64,000 nucleotides of DNA from Streptomyces wuyuanensis (GTDB lineage Bacteria > Actinomycetota > Actinomycetes > Streptomycetales > Streptomycetaceae). Under the pieces are notes generated by a model, which made no database searches, was not told the DNA's origin, and was given only the letters and a program-made list of their open reading frames with translations. The position numbers and the translations under genes are program-made. The stretch is from positions 62,001 to 126,000 of the forward strand of contig NZ_FNHI01000015.1 of the NCBI RefSeq assembly GCF_900103455.1, written 5' to 3'. Of the stretch, positions 33,187 to 41,354 are shown piece by piece. Each line of letters starts with the position of its first letter. Within the stretch, counting starts at the first letter, position 1.

Positions 33187-34632
33187 GTGACGCACAGCGG
33201 ACAGGGTGACGAGTCGCGGCATCCCGCCTCGCGGCCCGCGCACGAAGGTGTCGTGCTGCCCGCGGACGGCAGCGAACCCTTCATACCCGGAGTCAGCGCG
33301 CAGCAGGTCGCTCCGGCCGGCGGCAGCCCGTGGGGTGACCCCTGGGGCCCCGGGCAGCACGCGCAGCCGCTGCCGCAGGAGGAGCAACCGGGCGGGGGTG
33401 CGGCCATGCCGTACGCGCAGCCGGCGCCCGCCCGGGCGCTGCCTCCGCAGCAGGCGCAAGCGCCCTACGGGTACGGGCAGTCGGGGCCGCGGACCGCGCC
33501 CGCCGGGCCCGACGCCGACGCCACGCAGTACATCGCGCCGGTCGTGCCGGGGGCCGCCGACGCCACGCAGTACATCGCGCCGGTCGTGCCGGGGGCCGGG
33601 GCGCTGCCGCCGGAGAACCCGGCCGAGTCGACCCAATTCCTGGGGGCGCGGCCGGCGGGCGCCGCTCCGGCCGGGGACGCGGAGTCGACCCAGTACCTGC
33701 CGCCCGTCGCGCACCAGAACGCGGCGCACCAGAACGCGGCGCAGCAGGGAACCCCCGCGCCGCCGCCCGGCGCCCCGCTCGGCATCCGTCCAGGAGCGCC
33801 GGGGGACCGGCAGCCACCGGCGGAGTTCGACAACCTGTTCCGCAGCGAGGCCGGCGCGGCCGGCGGCGCTGAGGCGACGCAGTACCTGCCGCCCGTGCAG
33901 GAGCCGCCGCACGGTGCCCAGCCGTCGTACGCCTCCCCGGGCGGCCGCGCGTCCCGCCGCTCGCCCGATTCCGGTGCTTCTCCGAGGGGCGCCTCACGGA
34001 CCTCCTCGCGGCTGCCGCTGATCGCCGCGGTCGTCGTCGGCTGCGCGGTGCTCGGGCTCGGTGCGAGCGCGCTGATGTTCGGCGGCGGTGGTGACGACGA
34101 GGGGAAGGGTGTCAACACCGGTGTGGCCGCGGCGACTTCGCCCGCGGCCGAGTCGTCCGAGGAGGCGGCGGACGACCCGGCGAAGGCCCAGGCCGTGGAG
34201 CTCGACAAGCTGCTCGCGGACAGCAACGACAGTCGTGCCGCAGTGATCCGCTCCGTCGAGTCGATCAAGACCTGTCAGAACCTGGACCAGGCGGCCGCGG
34301 ACCTGCGCGGCGCGGCGGAGCAGCGCCGCGGGCTCGTGACCCGTCTCCAGGACGTCTCCGTGGACGAGCTCCCGGACAACCAGGCGCTCACCGCTTCCCT
34401 GCGGAAGGCGTGGGAGGCGTCGGCCGCGGCGGACGACCACTACGCGGCGTGGGCGGGCCAGGTCAAGGAGAAGAAGGGCTGCAAGGGCGGCAAGGCCCGC
34501 AACACGGGCCAGACGGCCCAGGGCAACGCCCAGAGCGGTGTGGCGACCAAGGCGAAGCGCGAGGCCGCGACTCTCTGGAACCGGATCGCGACGAAGTACG
34601 ACCTGACGGAGCGCCGCGCGGAACAGCTCTGA
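33187..34632 (+). CDS. single-span membrane protein with repeated TQ(Y/F) motifs
   Basis: A 481-residue protein. Residues 1-275 are disordered, rich in Pro, Ala, Gln and Gly, and contain five copies of (D/E)(A/S)TQ(Y/F)(I/L), with threonines at 113, 127, 149, 168 and 231. One membrane segment follows (about 276-300, LPLIAAVVVGCAVLGLGASAL). The external part is a helical, probably coiled-coil domain with two cysteines (KTCQNL, KKGCKG) and a basic end. The TQ repeats look like phosphothreonine sites for FHA proteins. GTG start after GTAGGAG. No known family name. Confidence 0.8.
   Translation: MTHSGQGDESRHPASRPAHEGVVLPADGSEPFIPGVSAQQVAPAGGSPWGDPWGPGQHAQPLPQEEQPGGGAAMPYAQPAPARALPPQQAQAPYGYGQSGPRTAPAGPDADATQYIAPVVPGAADATQYIAPVVPGAGALPPENPAESTQFLGARPAGAAPAGDAESTQYLPPVAHQNAAHQNAAQQGTPAPPPGAPLGIRPGAPGDRQPPAEFDNLFRSEAGAAGGAEATQYLPPVQEPPHGAQPSYASPGGRASRRSPDSGASPRGASRTSSRLPLIAAVVVGCAVLGLGASALMFGGGGDDEGKGVNTGVAAATSPAAESSEEAADDPAKAQAVELDKLLADSNDSRAAVIRSVESIKTCQNLDQAAADLRGAAEQRRGLVTRLQDVSVDELPDNQALTASLRKAWEASAAADDHYAAWAGQVKEKKGCKGGKARNTGQTAQGNAQSGVATKAKREAATLWNRIATKYDLTERRAEQL
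33514..33597 (+). repeat. exact tandem repeat, 2 x 42 bp, in frame
   Basis: Two identical 42-base units (33514-33555 and 33556-33597) each encode ADATQYIAPVVPGA. The lack of any silent change between the copies points to a recent in-frame duplication within the cytoplasmic tail of the membrane protein. Confidence 0.9.
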
Positions 34633-34716
34633 GCCGTTCCGCGCTCCGCGTGGGCGCGGGCCGGCGTCCGGCGCCCCGTACGGAGGCGCCGTCCCGTCCT
34701 GCGACGGGCGTCGCCC

Positions 34717-35568
34717 TCAGGCGAACACCACCGTGCGGTGTCCGTTCAGCAGGATCCGGTGCTCCGCGTGCCACTTCACCGCACGGGCCAGCGCCTGGCA
34801 CTCCACGTCGCGGCCGACCGCGACCAGCTGCTCCGGCGTCACCTCGTGCCCGACGCGCTCCACCTCCTGCTCGATGATCGGGCCCTCGTCCAGGTCGGCC
34901 GTCACGTAGTGCGCCGTCGCGCCGATCAGCTTCACACCGCGCGCATGCGCCTGGTGGTAGGGCTTCGCGCCCTTGAAGCTCGGCAGGAAGGAGTGGTGGA
35001 TGTTGATGATCCTGCCGCTCAGCTGCTTGCAGAGGTCGTCGGAGAGGACCTGCATGTAGCGGGCGAGGACGACGAGTTCGACGTGCTCCTCGCGCACGAG
35101 CTCGAGCAACTCCGCCTCTGCCTGCGGCTTGTTGTCCTTGGTGACCGGGATGTGCCGGAACGGGATGTCGTAGGAGGCGACGAGCTCCGCGAAGTCGGTG
35201 TGGTTGGAGACCACGGCCGCGATGTCGACCGGCAGGGCCCCGATCCTCGACCGGAACAGCAGGTCGTTCAGGCAGTGGCCGAACTTGCTGACCAGCAGCA
35301 CGACCCGCATGCGCTCGTCGGCGCGGTGGATCTGCCAGTCCATGGAGAACGAGTCGCCCACCGCGGCGAAGCCGGCGCGCAGCTTGTCCACCGTCACCGG
35401 TTCCTCGGCCGAGAAGTGCACCCGCATGAAGAACAGGCCGGTGTCCCTGTCCCCGAACTGCTGGCTGTCCTCGATGTTGCAGCCGGTGATGAAGAGGTAG
35501 CTGGACACGGCGTGCACGATGCCCTGTTTGTCCGGGCAGGAAAGCGTGAGGACGTACTGGTCGGTCAT
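34717..35568 (-). CDS. purU: formyltetrahydrofolate deformylase
   Basis: A 283-residue protein with an N-terminal ACT domain (YVLTLSCPDKQGIVHAVSSYL) and a C-terminal formyltransferase-fold domain. The active-site Asn/His/Asp set is visible in NIHHSFLPSFKGAKPYHQA and DLDEGPIIEQ. PurU hydrolyses 10-formyl-THF to formate and THF, balancing one-carbon pools. Length and architecture are typical. It is convergent with the TQ-repeat membrane protein and 136 bases from the SCO4402-type gene in the same direction. Confidence 0.96.
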   Translation of the reverse strand: MTDQYVLTLSCPDKQGIVHAVSSYLFITGCNIEDSQQFGDRDTGLFFMRVHFSAEEPVTVDKLRAGFAAVGDSFSMDWQIHRADERMRVVLLVSKFGHCLNDLLFRSRIGALPVDIAAVVSNHTDFAELVASYDIPFRHIPVTKDNKPQAEAELLELVREEHVELVVLARYMQVLSDDLCKQLSGRIINIHHSFLPSFKGAKPYHQAHARGVKLIGATAHYVTADLDEGPIIEQEVERVGHEVTPEQLVAVGRDVECQALARAVKWHAEHRILLNGHRTVVFA

Positions 35569-35704
35569 CCTCGTAGGGTGTCACACCCCCGGGCCTGCGG
35601 CGGAGACGCGTCCGGCAGGCGGACCGGCCGTGGACCGCGCCTCGCCCGCGGGGCGGACCGCCCTGGCCCGCTCGGCGGCCGGGTCGCGTCGCGCTCCGGG
35701 TCCG

Positions 35705-36187
35705 TCAGGCCGAACGCGTCATGATCCGCAGCACTTCCAGGGTGCGCGGCGGAGCGTCCGGGTCCTCGCCGTCGTTCGTCGCGAGCCGTACGTGGGCGTC
35801 CCGAGCGGCCCTCACGGCCTCCGGCCAGCCGTGGTGCTCCATGTAGGCCGAGACCGGCGCGTCCGCGCCGACCTGGTGCATGATCCGCAGCACCCGCAGC
35901 ACGGCCACGTCGACGAGCGCGGCCTCACCGGAGTCCCGGAAGATCGTTCCCACGTACTTCTCGGCGGACCAGTTGTCCAGCCAGGTGTCCTCGACCAGCC
36001 GGTAGACGGCGTCGGTGACGTCGCCGTACCCCTCGCGGCCTGCCAGCCAGGTCTCCTGGTGGAAGGCGGGGTCGGAGAACATGTGCAGCGCCGAGCGCAC
36101 GTTCGTGCGCCAGCGCCACCAGGGCATGTCGTTGAGCGGCATGTCGCCCATGGTGGAGGAGCCACGGCCGCGGCGGGAAGAGTTCAT
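35705..36187 (-). CDS. SCO4402-family conserved actinobacterial protein
   Basis: A 160-residue protein with no export signal. It is rich in aromatic residues (MPWWRWRTNVRSALHMF) and acidic in the middle. From memory it fits the uncharacterised actinobacterial family named after SCO4402, which in S. coelicolor lies near purU, as here. No catalytic motif is evident and the function is unknown. The ATG at 36187 is preceded by GAGGTGA at good spacing. It may be cotranscribed with purU. Confidence 0.7.
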   Translation of the reverse strand: MNSSRRGRGSSTMGDMPLNDMPWWRWRTNVRSALHMFSDPAFHQETWLAGREGYGDVTDAVYRLVEDTWLDNWSAEKYVGTIFRDSGEAALVDVAVLRVLRIMHQVGADAPVSAYMEHHGWPEAVRAARDAHVRLATNDGEDPDAPPRTLEVLRIMTRSA

Positions 36188-36374
36188 TGACGTTCACCTC
36201 AGGAGCTCGGTCCTTGCGAGCTCCGCGACACGGTCAGCATCGAAGCTTTCGCGGACTCGATCGTACGTTCTCCGCCAGGCGGCGATCCCGGCCCCCTGCA
36301 ATTCACCTCGCCGTCACCCTGCGTTGAACCGTCACCACTCCGGTGTTACCCATGGGGCGGAATTGTGCAGGGAC

Positions 36375-37652
36375 ATGACCGGTAGGCGACGCTTCTCCTT
36401 CCCCCGCCCCTTCAGGACCGCGACCGCCCTCGCCGCGTGCACGGCGGCCGTCGGCGCGTCACTCGCCGGGTGCGGGGTGCTCCCCGGCGGCTCGGCCGGG
36501 GCCAGGGACCCGATCACCGTGATGACCTTCGCCCCCGAGGAGACCCGGGCCACGAACATGCCCGGCATGCCCGCCATGGCCCAGGCGTACGCCAAGTACG
36601 TCAACGCGAAGGGCGGCATCGACGGCCACGAGCTGCGGGTGCTGACCTGCAACGAGCGCAACACGACCGCGGGTGCGGCGGCCTGCGCCCGGCGTGCGGT
36701 CGCCGAGGGCGCGGTCGCCGTCGTCGGCTCGTACAGCCAGAACGGCCGGGCCTTCATGGCGCCGCTGGAGGCCGAGGGCATTCCGTACATCGGCGGTTAC
36801 GGGGTGTCCGAGGAGGAGTTCACCAGCTATCTCTCCTACCCCGTCAACGGGGGCCAGGCGGCACTCCTCGCCGGCAACGGCCGGCAGCTGGCGAACAGCT
36901 GCCGGCGGGTTTCGCTGGTGCGGCCCGACACGGTCGCGGGAGACGAGCTGCCGGTGCTGCTGAACACCGGGCTGTCCGAGGGCCGGGGGCGGCCGTCCAC
37001 CGACGTCAAGGCCGCGGAGGACGCCACCGAGTACCTGGAGGAGGCCGAGCGGGCACGGGACGAGGCCGGCGACGGACGGGGCTGCGTCACGGCCGTGCTC
37101 GGCGAGCGCACCGCGAACTTCTTCGACTCCTTCCGCCGGCTGCCCGAGGAGGGCGAGGGCGTGCGGATCTCCTCCGTCCTCAGTTCCGTCGGCCAGCCGC
37201 TGATCGACCGCACGGGCGGAGCCGGCGGGCCCTTCGAGGGCGCGTTCATGACCGGCTGGTACCCGGACGCGGGGGACGCGCGCTGGGGCGTGATGCGGCA
37301 GGTGATCCAGGACCACGCGTTCGGCGACGACCGGATCGACCCGGCGGACGCGGGGGTGCAGACCACCTGGATCGCGTACACCGTGCTGAAGAGGGTGATC
37401 GAGGCGCTCGACCGCGACAGCATCACCCCGGGTTCGGTCTCCCACGCCCTCGACACCGGCGTCAGCGTCGACACCGGCGGCCTCACCCCCGCGCTGCGCT
37501 GGCGCTTCGAGGACATGCTGGGCGTCCCGGGCTATCCCCGGATCGTGAACCCCAACGTGACCTTCCAGGTGGTCCGGGACGGCCGCCTGGTGGCCCAGCG
37601 GCCGGGATTCGTCAATGTGGCCGGGACGATGTCGCAGGCACCCATGGCGTGA
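36375..37652 (+). CDS. solute-binding lipoprotein, Leu/Ile/Val-type fold
   Basis: A 425-residue lipoprotein. The signal peptide ends with lipobox LAGC, the modified cysteine being residue 33. The rest resembles type I periplasmic binding proteins of the branched-chain amino acid (LivJ/UrtA) superfamily: AYAKYVNAKGGIDGHEL, then VVGSYSQNGRAFMAPLEAEG. It should bind a small solute outside the membrane. No permease or ATPase gene accompanies it, so it may serve a distant transporter or act as a sensor. ATG start after CAGGG. Confidence 0.85.
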   Translation: MTGRRRFSFPRPFRTATALAACTAAVGASLAGCGVLPGGSAGARDPITVMTFAPEETRATNMPGMPAMAQAYAKYVNAKGGIDGHELRVLTCNERNTTAGAAACARRAVAEGAVAVVGSYSQNGRAFMAPLEAEGIPYIGGYGVSEEEFTSYLSYPVNGGQAALLAGNGRQLANSCRRVSLVRPDTVAGDELPVLLNTGLSEGRGRPSTDVKAAEDATEYLEEAERARDEAGDGRGCVTAVLGERTANFFDSFRRLPEEGEGVRISSVLSSVGQPLIDRTGGAGGPFEGAFMTGWYPDAGDARWGVMRQVIQDHAFGDDRIDPADAGVQTTWIAYTVLKRVIEALDRDSITPGSVSHALDTGVSVDTGGLTPALRWRFEDMLGVPGYPRIVNPNVTFQVVRDGRLVAQRPGFVNVAGTMSQAPMA

Positions 37653-37714
37653 CTCGCCGGCAGGCGCCCCGGGACGGGTGGGCCCGGCGTGCCCGCGGAG
37701 GCCGCGCGCCGGGG

Positions 37715-37770
37715 CGGGCGATGACGCGTTCGGGCGGTGGCGAGGGACGGCGGGCGATGACGCGTTCGGG
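37715..37770 (+). repeat. 20-bp direct repeat, spacing 36
   Basis: CGGGCGATGACGCGTTCGGG occurs at 37715-37734 and again at 37751-37770 in the non-coding stretch after the lipoprotein gene. The period of 36 suggests a small local duplication. No function is apparent. Confidence 0.7.
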
Positions 37771-37788
37771 TGGCGGGGGCAAAGACGG

Positions 37789-37838
37789 GGGCCCCGGAGC
37801 CCCCGGCGCCTGGGCGCCTCGCGTGGATTCCGGGGCCC
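37789..37838. terminator. bidirectional hairpin between convergent genes
   Basis: GGGCCCCGGA (37789-37798) pairs with TCCGGGGCCC (37829-37838). It lies between the convergent lipoprotein gene and EF-hand gene and could end both transcripts. Confidence 0.55.
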
Positions 37839-37860
37839 GTGGGGCCGGACGGCCGCAGGG

Positions 37861-38382
37861 TCAGGGGGTGTCGGGCTCCGAGGTCACGTAGTAGGCGGCG
37901 AACGCCTCGAGGATCTGGTCCTCGCTGATCCGGTCGTCCCCGTCGGAGTCCAGCGCGGCGGCCACCGCGCTGCAGCGGTCGGTGTCGACGCCGAGGACGC
38001 GGAGCACCCGCTCGGCGCCGGCCCGGGTGACCCCGGAACCGTCCTCGTCGGCGATGGCGACGACCGCGTGCAGGAAGGGCCGGGCGATCTCCGCGAAGCG
38101 GCGGGGGTTGTCGCGCAGGCGCTTCACCGCGCCCGTGACGAATTCCTGGCGTGAGACCCGCTGGTCGCCGTCGACGTCGGCGATGCCCGCCATGCCCTGC
38201 CAGAACGCCTCCGCGCCCGAGTAGAGGGCCTGCCCCTTGTCGGAGCGTGCGGTCGTGCCGAATTCGGCGAGGAGCGCCGCGGCCGCCTTGCTGAAGTCCG
38301 CGCGATCGATGTAGCCGTTGCCGTCCTGGTCGAACTCGGCGAACCGGTGGGCGATCTTGCGCTCGTATTCTGCGCTGTCCAT
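37861..38382 (-). CDS. EF-hand calcium-binding protein (CalD-like)
   Basis: A 173-residue soluble protein with four EF-hand loops: DQDGNGYIDRAD, DVDGDQRVSRQE, DEDGSGVTRAG and DSDGDDRISEDQ. The acidic ligand positions 1, 3 and 5 are kept in all; loop three is weaker at position 12 and may bind poorly. It resembles the calmodulin-like CalD proteins of Streptomyces, which buffer or sense Ca2+. I chose the ATG at 38382 (MDSAEYERKIAHRF); a GTG seven codons upstream is possible. It is 39 bases from the STAS gene in the same direction and could be cotranscribed. Confidence 0.9.
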   Translation of the reverse strand: MDSAEYERKIAHRFAEFDQDGNGYIDRADFSKAAAALLAEFGTTARSDKGQALYSGAEAFWQGMAGIADVDGDQRVSRQEFVTGAVKRLRDNPRRFAEIARPFLHAVVAIADEDGSGVTRAGAERVLRVLGVDTDRCSAVAAALDSDGDDRISEDQILEAFAAYYVTSEPDTP

Positions 38383-38421
38383 GCGGGGAGCGTACGACGT
38401 CACGGCGATCCGTGCGTCCCG

Positions 38422-38826
38422 TTACGCGGACAGGGGCCGCGTCTCGTCGTCGGTGGCGGCGCCGACGTCCTCGTACACCTCGAACAGTCTGCGCACCCCC
38501 AGGGCGGCGAGGACCCGGTTCACATGGGAGCCCTCGACCGCTCCGCGGGCGGGCAGGATCAGCCTCAGCCGCCCGCGGCAGGAGTGCAGCAGCCGGCGTG
38601 AGGCGATCAGCACACCCACGCCGCTGGAGTCGCAGAAGACCACTCCGGAGAGGTCGAGGACGACATGGCGGCGTCCTGTGGCCACGGCGTCGTGCACGTG
38701 CCGCCGGACCTCGGGGGAGCTGACCAGATCCAGTTCGCCCTGAATGTGCAGTATCGTCCAGGGGGTCTGCTCGGTTCGTTCCACCCTGAGCGTCTCGCGT
38801 GGCTCTCTCGTCACACCGGGCCCCAT
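38422..38826 (-). CDS. STAS-domain anti-sigma factor antagonist
   Basis: A 134-residue single-domain STAS protein. The conserved core WTILHIQGELDLVSSPEV and the phospho-acceptor region FCDSSGVGVLIASRR are present, the serine pair being the site a partner kinase would modify. Proteins of this kind (SpoIIAA/BldG type) sequester an anti-sigma factor when dephosphorylated. Possible partners in this window are the HATPase at 46644 and the PAS/GAF protein at 21441, though neither is adjacent. It diverges from the ECF sigma gene at 39018. Confidence 0.9.
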   Translation of the reverse strand: MGPGVTREPRETLRVERTEQTPWTILHIQGELDLVSSPEVRRHVHDAVATGRRHVVLDLSGVVFCDSSGVGVLIASRRLLHSCRGRLRLILPARGAVEGSHVNRVLAALGVRRLFEVYEDVGAATDDETRPLSA

Positions 38827-39017
38827 CCGGAAGTAGTCGTTCCCTTCCGGCGCTGCTGCCCCGCCCCACTGCGGCGAAACCCTCTATCACGAGCGGTCTT
38901 CTCCGGGGCGTTCTTGCCGTAAAGGGGCGTGCGTTTAGGCCGCGTCGCATTACATTCGAGTGGACGACGGGACGAGCAGAAGGCGACGAGGACGGGCAGA
39001 GGCTTGGGGGCCGCCGG

Positions 39018-39596
39018 ATGGGCAAGGACGCACCACCTCGCTGGGACCGCAGGATGCAGCAGCGGCTGGCGCGGGGCGAGGCCGCCGCGCTCGGCGAGTT
39101 GTACGACCGGTTCGCCTCGCTCGTCCACAGTCAGGCCCACCGGGTGCTCGACGACGACGCCGCCGCCGACCAGGTGACGCGCGAGGTGTTCGGCTACGTG
39201 TGGGAGAACCCGGACGCGTACGACCCCAAACAGGGCTCGATGCGTTCCTGGGTCGCGCGGCTCACGCACAGCCAGGCCGTGCACCGGCTGCGGGAGCACG
39301 AGCGCGCGGCGGCCGCCGAGAGCGGCGGCAGCGCGGAGGACCTGGAGCAGAAGGTGCGCCGTGCCTCGGTCGCCGCCCGCGCGGACTACATCGTGACGTC
39401 GATGCCCGCGCCGCTGCGGGCCGCACTGGAGCTGGCGTACTTCCAGCGCAGGGACTACCGGCAGACCGCCGCCGATCTCGGGGTCACCGAGGACGAGGCC
39501 CGCCGCAGGCTGCGGCTCGGCCTCCAGCTGCTGGCGACGGCCAACACCCGTGTGAGGGACGGCTCGTCGCCGCCGGGACCGGGGCGCCGCCGGTGA
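39018..39596 (+). CDS. ECF-type sigma factor
   Basis: A 192-residue sigma-70 family protein. Region 2 covers about residues 18-85 (ALGELYDRFASLVHSQAHRVL and EVFGYVWENPDAYDPKQGS) and region 4 about 125-175 (PLRAALELAYFQRRDY then QTAADLGVTEDEARRRL). It directs RNA polymerase to its own promoter set. The stop overlaps the GTG of a zinc-finger anti-sigma gene, the usual pairing. The ATG at 39018 is seven bases after GGGGG. Confidence 0.9.
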   Translation: MGKDAPPRWDRRMQQRLARGEAAALGELYDRFASLVHSQAHRVLDDDAAADQVTREVFGYVWENPDAYDPKQGSMRSWVARLTHSQAVHRLREHERAAAAESGGSAEDLEQKVRRASVAARADYIVTSMPAPLRAALELAYFQRRDYRQTAADLGVTEDEARRRLRLGLQLLATANTRVRDGSSPPGPGRRR

Positions 39597-40828
39597 ACGG
39601 GCCACTGGACGGCGGCCGCGGCCCCGGCGGTCCCGAGGACATGCCGGGGGCGGCGCCGCGCATACCGGGACCGCGTGCGGCGGGGGACGACCTCTCGCCG
39701 CCGGACGTGCTGCCCTCGCCGCCGCCCGAGCCGCTGGCCCACGGCGTGCTCAAGTCGCTGCTCGGCGCCTGGGCGCTGGCGGCGTGCTCGACCGAGGAGA
39801 CCGCGGCGGTGGAGGAGCACCTCACCGGCTGCGCCCCCTGCGCCGAGGAGGCGCTGCGGCTGCGGGACGCCGTGGGGCTATTGCACACCGACCGGGATCT
39901 CGACCTCGATCCGCTGCTGCGCTCCCGGGTTCTGGAGAACTGCCTGGGCCGGCGGCCCCCGCGTATCCCGGTGCCCGCCTGGGCCGGCGCGTACGACGCG
40001 GAGACCGCGCGGCTCGACGCGCTGCTGCGGGACATCGGGGACTCCGAGTGGCACGCGCCGGTGCGGCTGAAGTGGTTCGACGGCGAGGCGAAGGTGAGCC
40101 GCAGGACGACGGTGGCCGGGGTGATCGGTCATCTGATGTCCGTGGACGGGCTGGTGGCCTCGGCCCTGGGACTGGGCGATCCGGCCGGTCCCGACGCCCC
40201 CGCCTCCCCGGCCGAGCGCACCGAGCGGCTCTGGAGCTCGGGCGAGCGCCCGGCGACGCGCTCGGTGCGCGTGCCGTGGCGGGAGCAGGGCCACGCGCTG
40301 GTGCGGACGGTGTCGTTCGCCGGGCTCGGGGTGGAGCAGCTGTCGGTGTCGTACGGCGACTTCGCACTGCCGCTGCAGGACGCGATGCTGGACCGGGCCT
40401 TCGAGTGCTGGGTGCACGCGGACGACATCGCGGCCGCGGTGGACTATCCGTACGAGCCCCCGGCCGGCGCGCATCTGCACCGCATGATCGATCTGGCGGC
40501 CCGGCTGCTGCCCGCTGCGCTGGCCGCCAGGCGCCGGGCCGGCCTCGCGGGCCCGGCCCGCCACCTGGTGACGGCCGGTTCGCCCGGCCGCTCGCTGCAC
40601 CTGGAGGTGGAGGGCGCGGGTGGCGGCCACTGGTACATCGCGCTGGACTCGCCCGCGGCGGTGGGCGACCCGGAGCGCACGGTCGCCCAGATCGCCCTCG
40701 ACGGCGTGGAGTTCTGCCAGCTGGTCGCCGGACACGTACCGCCGGCCGACGCGGCGGCCGGTCAGGACGGGGACCGCGAGGCCGTGCGGGACGTCCTCTT
40801 CGCGGCGGCCTCGCTGTCCCGGCTCTGA
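39593..40828 (+). CDS. zinc anti-sigma factor fused to a DinB/MDMPI domain
   Basis: A 411-residue protein. The N-terminal zinc-finger (zf-HC2/ZAS) has C65, H76, C80 and C83 in the HX3CX2C arrangement after a Pro-rich stretch. From about residue 130 it continues as a mycothiol-dependent maleylpyruvate isomerase-type DinB domain and a C-terminal sterol-carrier-like part (HWYIALDSPAAVGDPERTVAQ in two pieces). There is no membrane segment, so it acts in the cytoplasm. It should hold the sigma factor encoded just upstream, overlapping by GTGA; the second domain may make it sense thiol or metal state. Confidence 0.85.
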   Translation: MNGPLDGGRGPGGPEDMPGAAPRIPGPRAAGDDLSPPDVLPSPPPEPLAHGVLKSLLGAWALAACSTEETAAVEEHLTGCAPCAEEALRLRDAVGLLHTDRDLDLDPLLRSRVLENCLGRRPPRIPVPAWAGAYDAETARLDALLRDIGDSEWHAPVRLKWFDGEAKVSRRTTVAGVIGHLMSVDGLVASALGLGDPAGPDAPASPAERTERLWSSGERPATRSVRVPWREQGHALVRTVSFAGLGVEQLSVSYGDFALPLQDAMLDRAFECWVHADDIAAAVDYPYEPPAGAHLHRMIDLAARLLPAALAARRRAGLAGPARHLVTAGSPGRSLHLEVEGAGGGHWYIALDSPAAVGDPERTVAQIALDGVEFCQLVAGHVPPADAAAGQDGDREAVRDVLFAAASLSRL

Positions 40829-40858
40829 CGGGCGGTGAGCCCGCCGATCCGTCCCCGG

Positions 40859-40911
40859 CGTCCCTGGCGGTGCGGCTCAGGCGGCCGTCCCTGGCGGTGC
40901 GGCTCAGGCGG
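40859..40911. repeat. 27-bp tandem duplication at the 3' end of the MOP gene
   Basis: A 26-base sequence occurs at 40859-40884 and again at 40886-40911. The second copy contains the last codons and stop of the minus-strand MOP-domain gene; the first lies just past it. It looks like recent slippage and leaves a stop codon in place. Confidence 0.85.
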
Positions 40912-41326
40912 TGGAGAGCGAGATCTCCGTCGCCTTGACCAGGGCGACCGCGGAACTGCCCGCCGCGAACCCGAGCTCGTCCAGCGCGTCCTTGGTGATC
41001 ACGGCGGTCAGGTCCTGGCCGCCGTCCAGCCTCAGCCGGACGGTGGCCACCGCCGCGCCCGGCGTCACCGACGTGACCGTGCCCGGCAGTTGGTTGCGGA
41101 TGCTCAGGCCCTCCACGCGCGCCGTCGCGAGGGCGACTTCACTGGCCTTCATCAGGGCGCTGACCGCTCCGCCGGGAAAGATGCCAAGTTCGGTGACGGC
41201 CTCGGCGGTGACGGCCGAGGTGACCTCGTCGCCGCTGTCGAGGCGGATCCTCACCGTCGCCATGGCGGGGCCGCCGGTGACCGCGATCACGGTGCCGGGC
41301 AGCTGGTTGCGGATGCTCAGGCTCAT
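40904..41326 (-). CDS. tandem MOP/TOBE-domain molybdate-binding protein
   Basis: A 140-residue protein made of two MOP domains, each starting LSIRNQLPGTV (residues 3-13 and 73-83) and each with the KASEVALATA-type end. Di-MOP proteins bind molybdate or tungstate and serve as storage (molbindin) or as cofactor-supply proteins. No molybdate transporter or ModE-type HTH is nearby. It follows the CoA ligase gene in the same direction with a 28-base gap and may be cotranscribed with it, which could link it to the catabolic island. Confidence 0.88.
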   Translation of the reverse strand: MSLSIRNQLPGTVIAVTGGPAMATVRIRLDSGDEVTSAVTAEAVTELGIFPGGAVSALMKASEVALATARVEGLSIRNQLPGTVTSVTPGAAVATVRLRLDGGQDLTAVITKDALDELGFAAGSSAVALVKATEISLSTA

Positions 41327-41354
41327 GTCGTGCCGTTCGTGTCGGGGATGTCGT

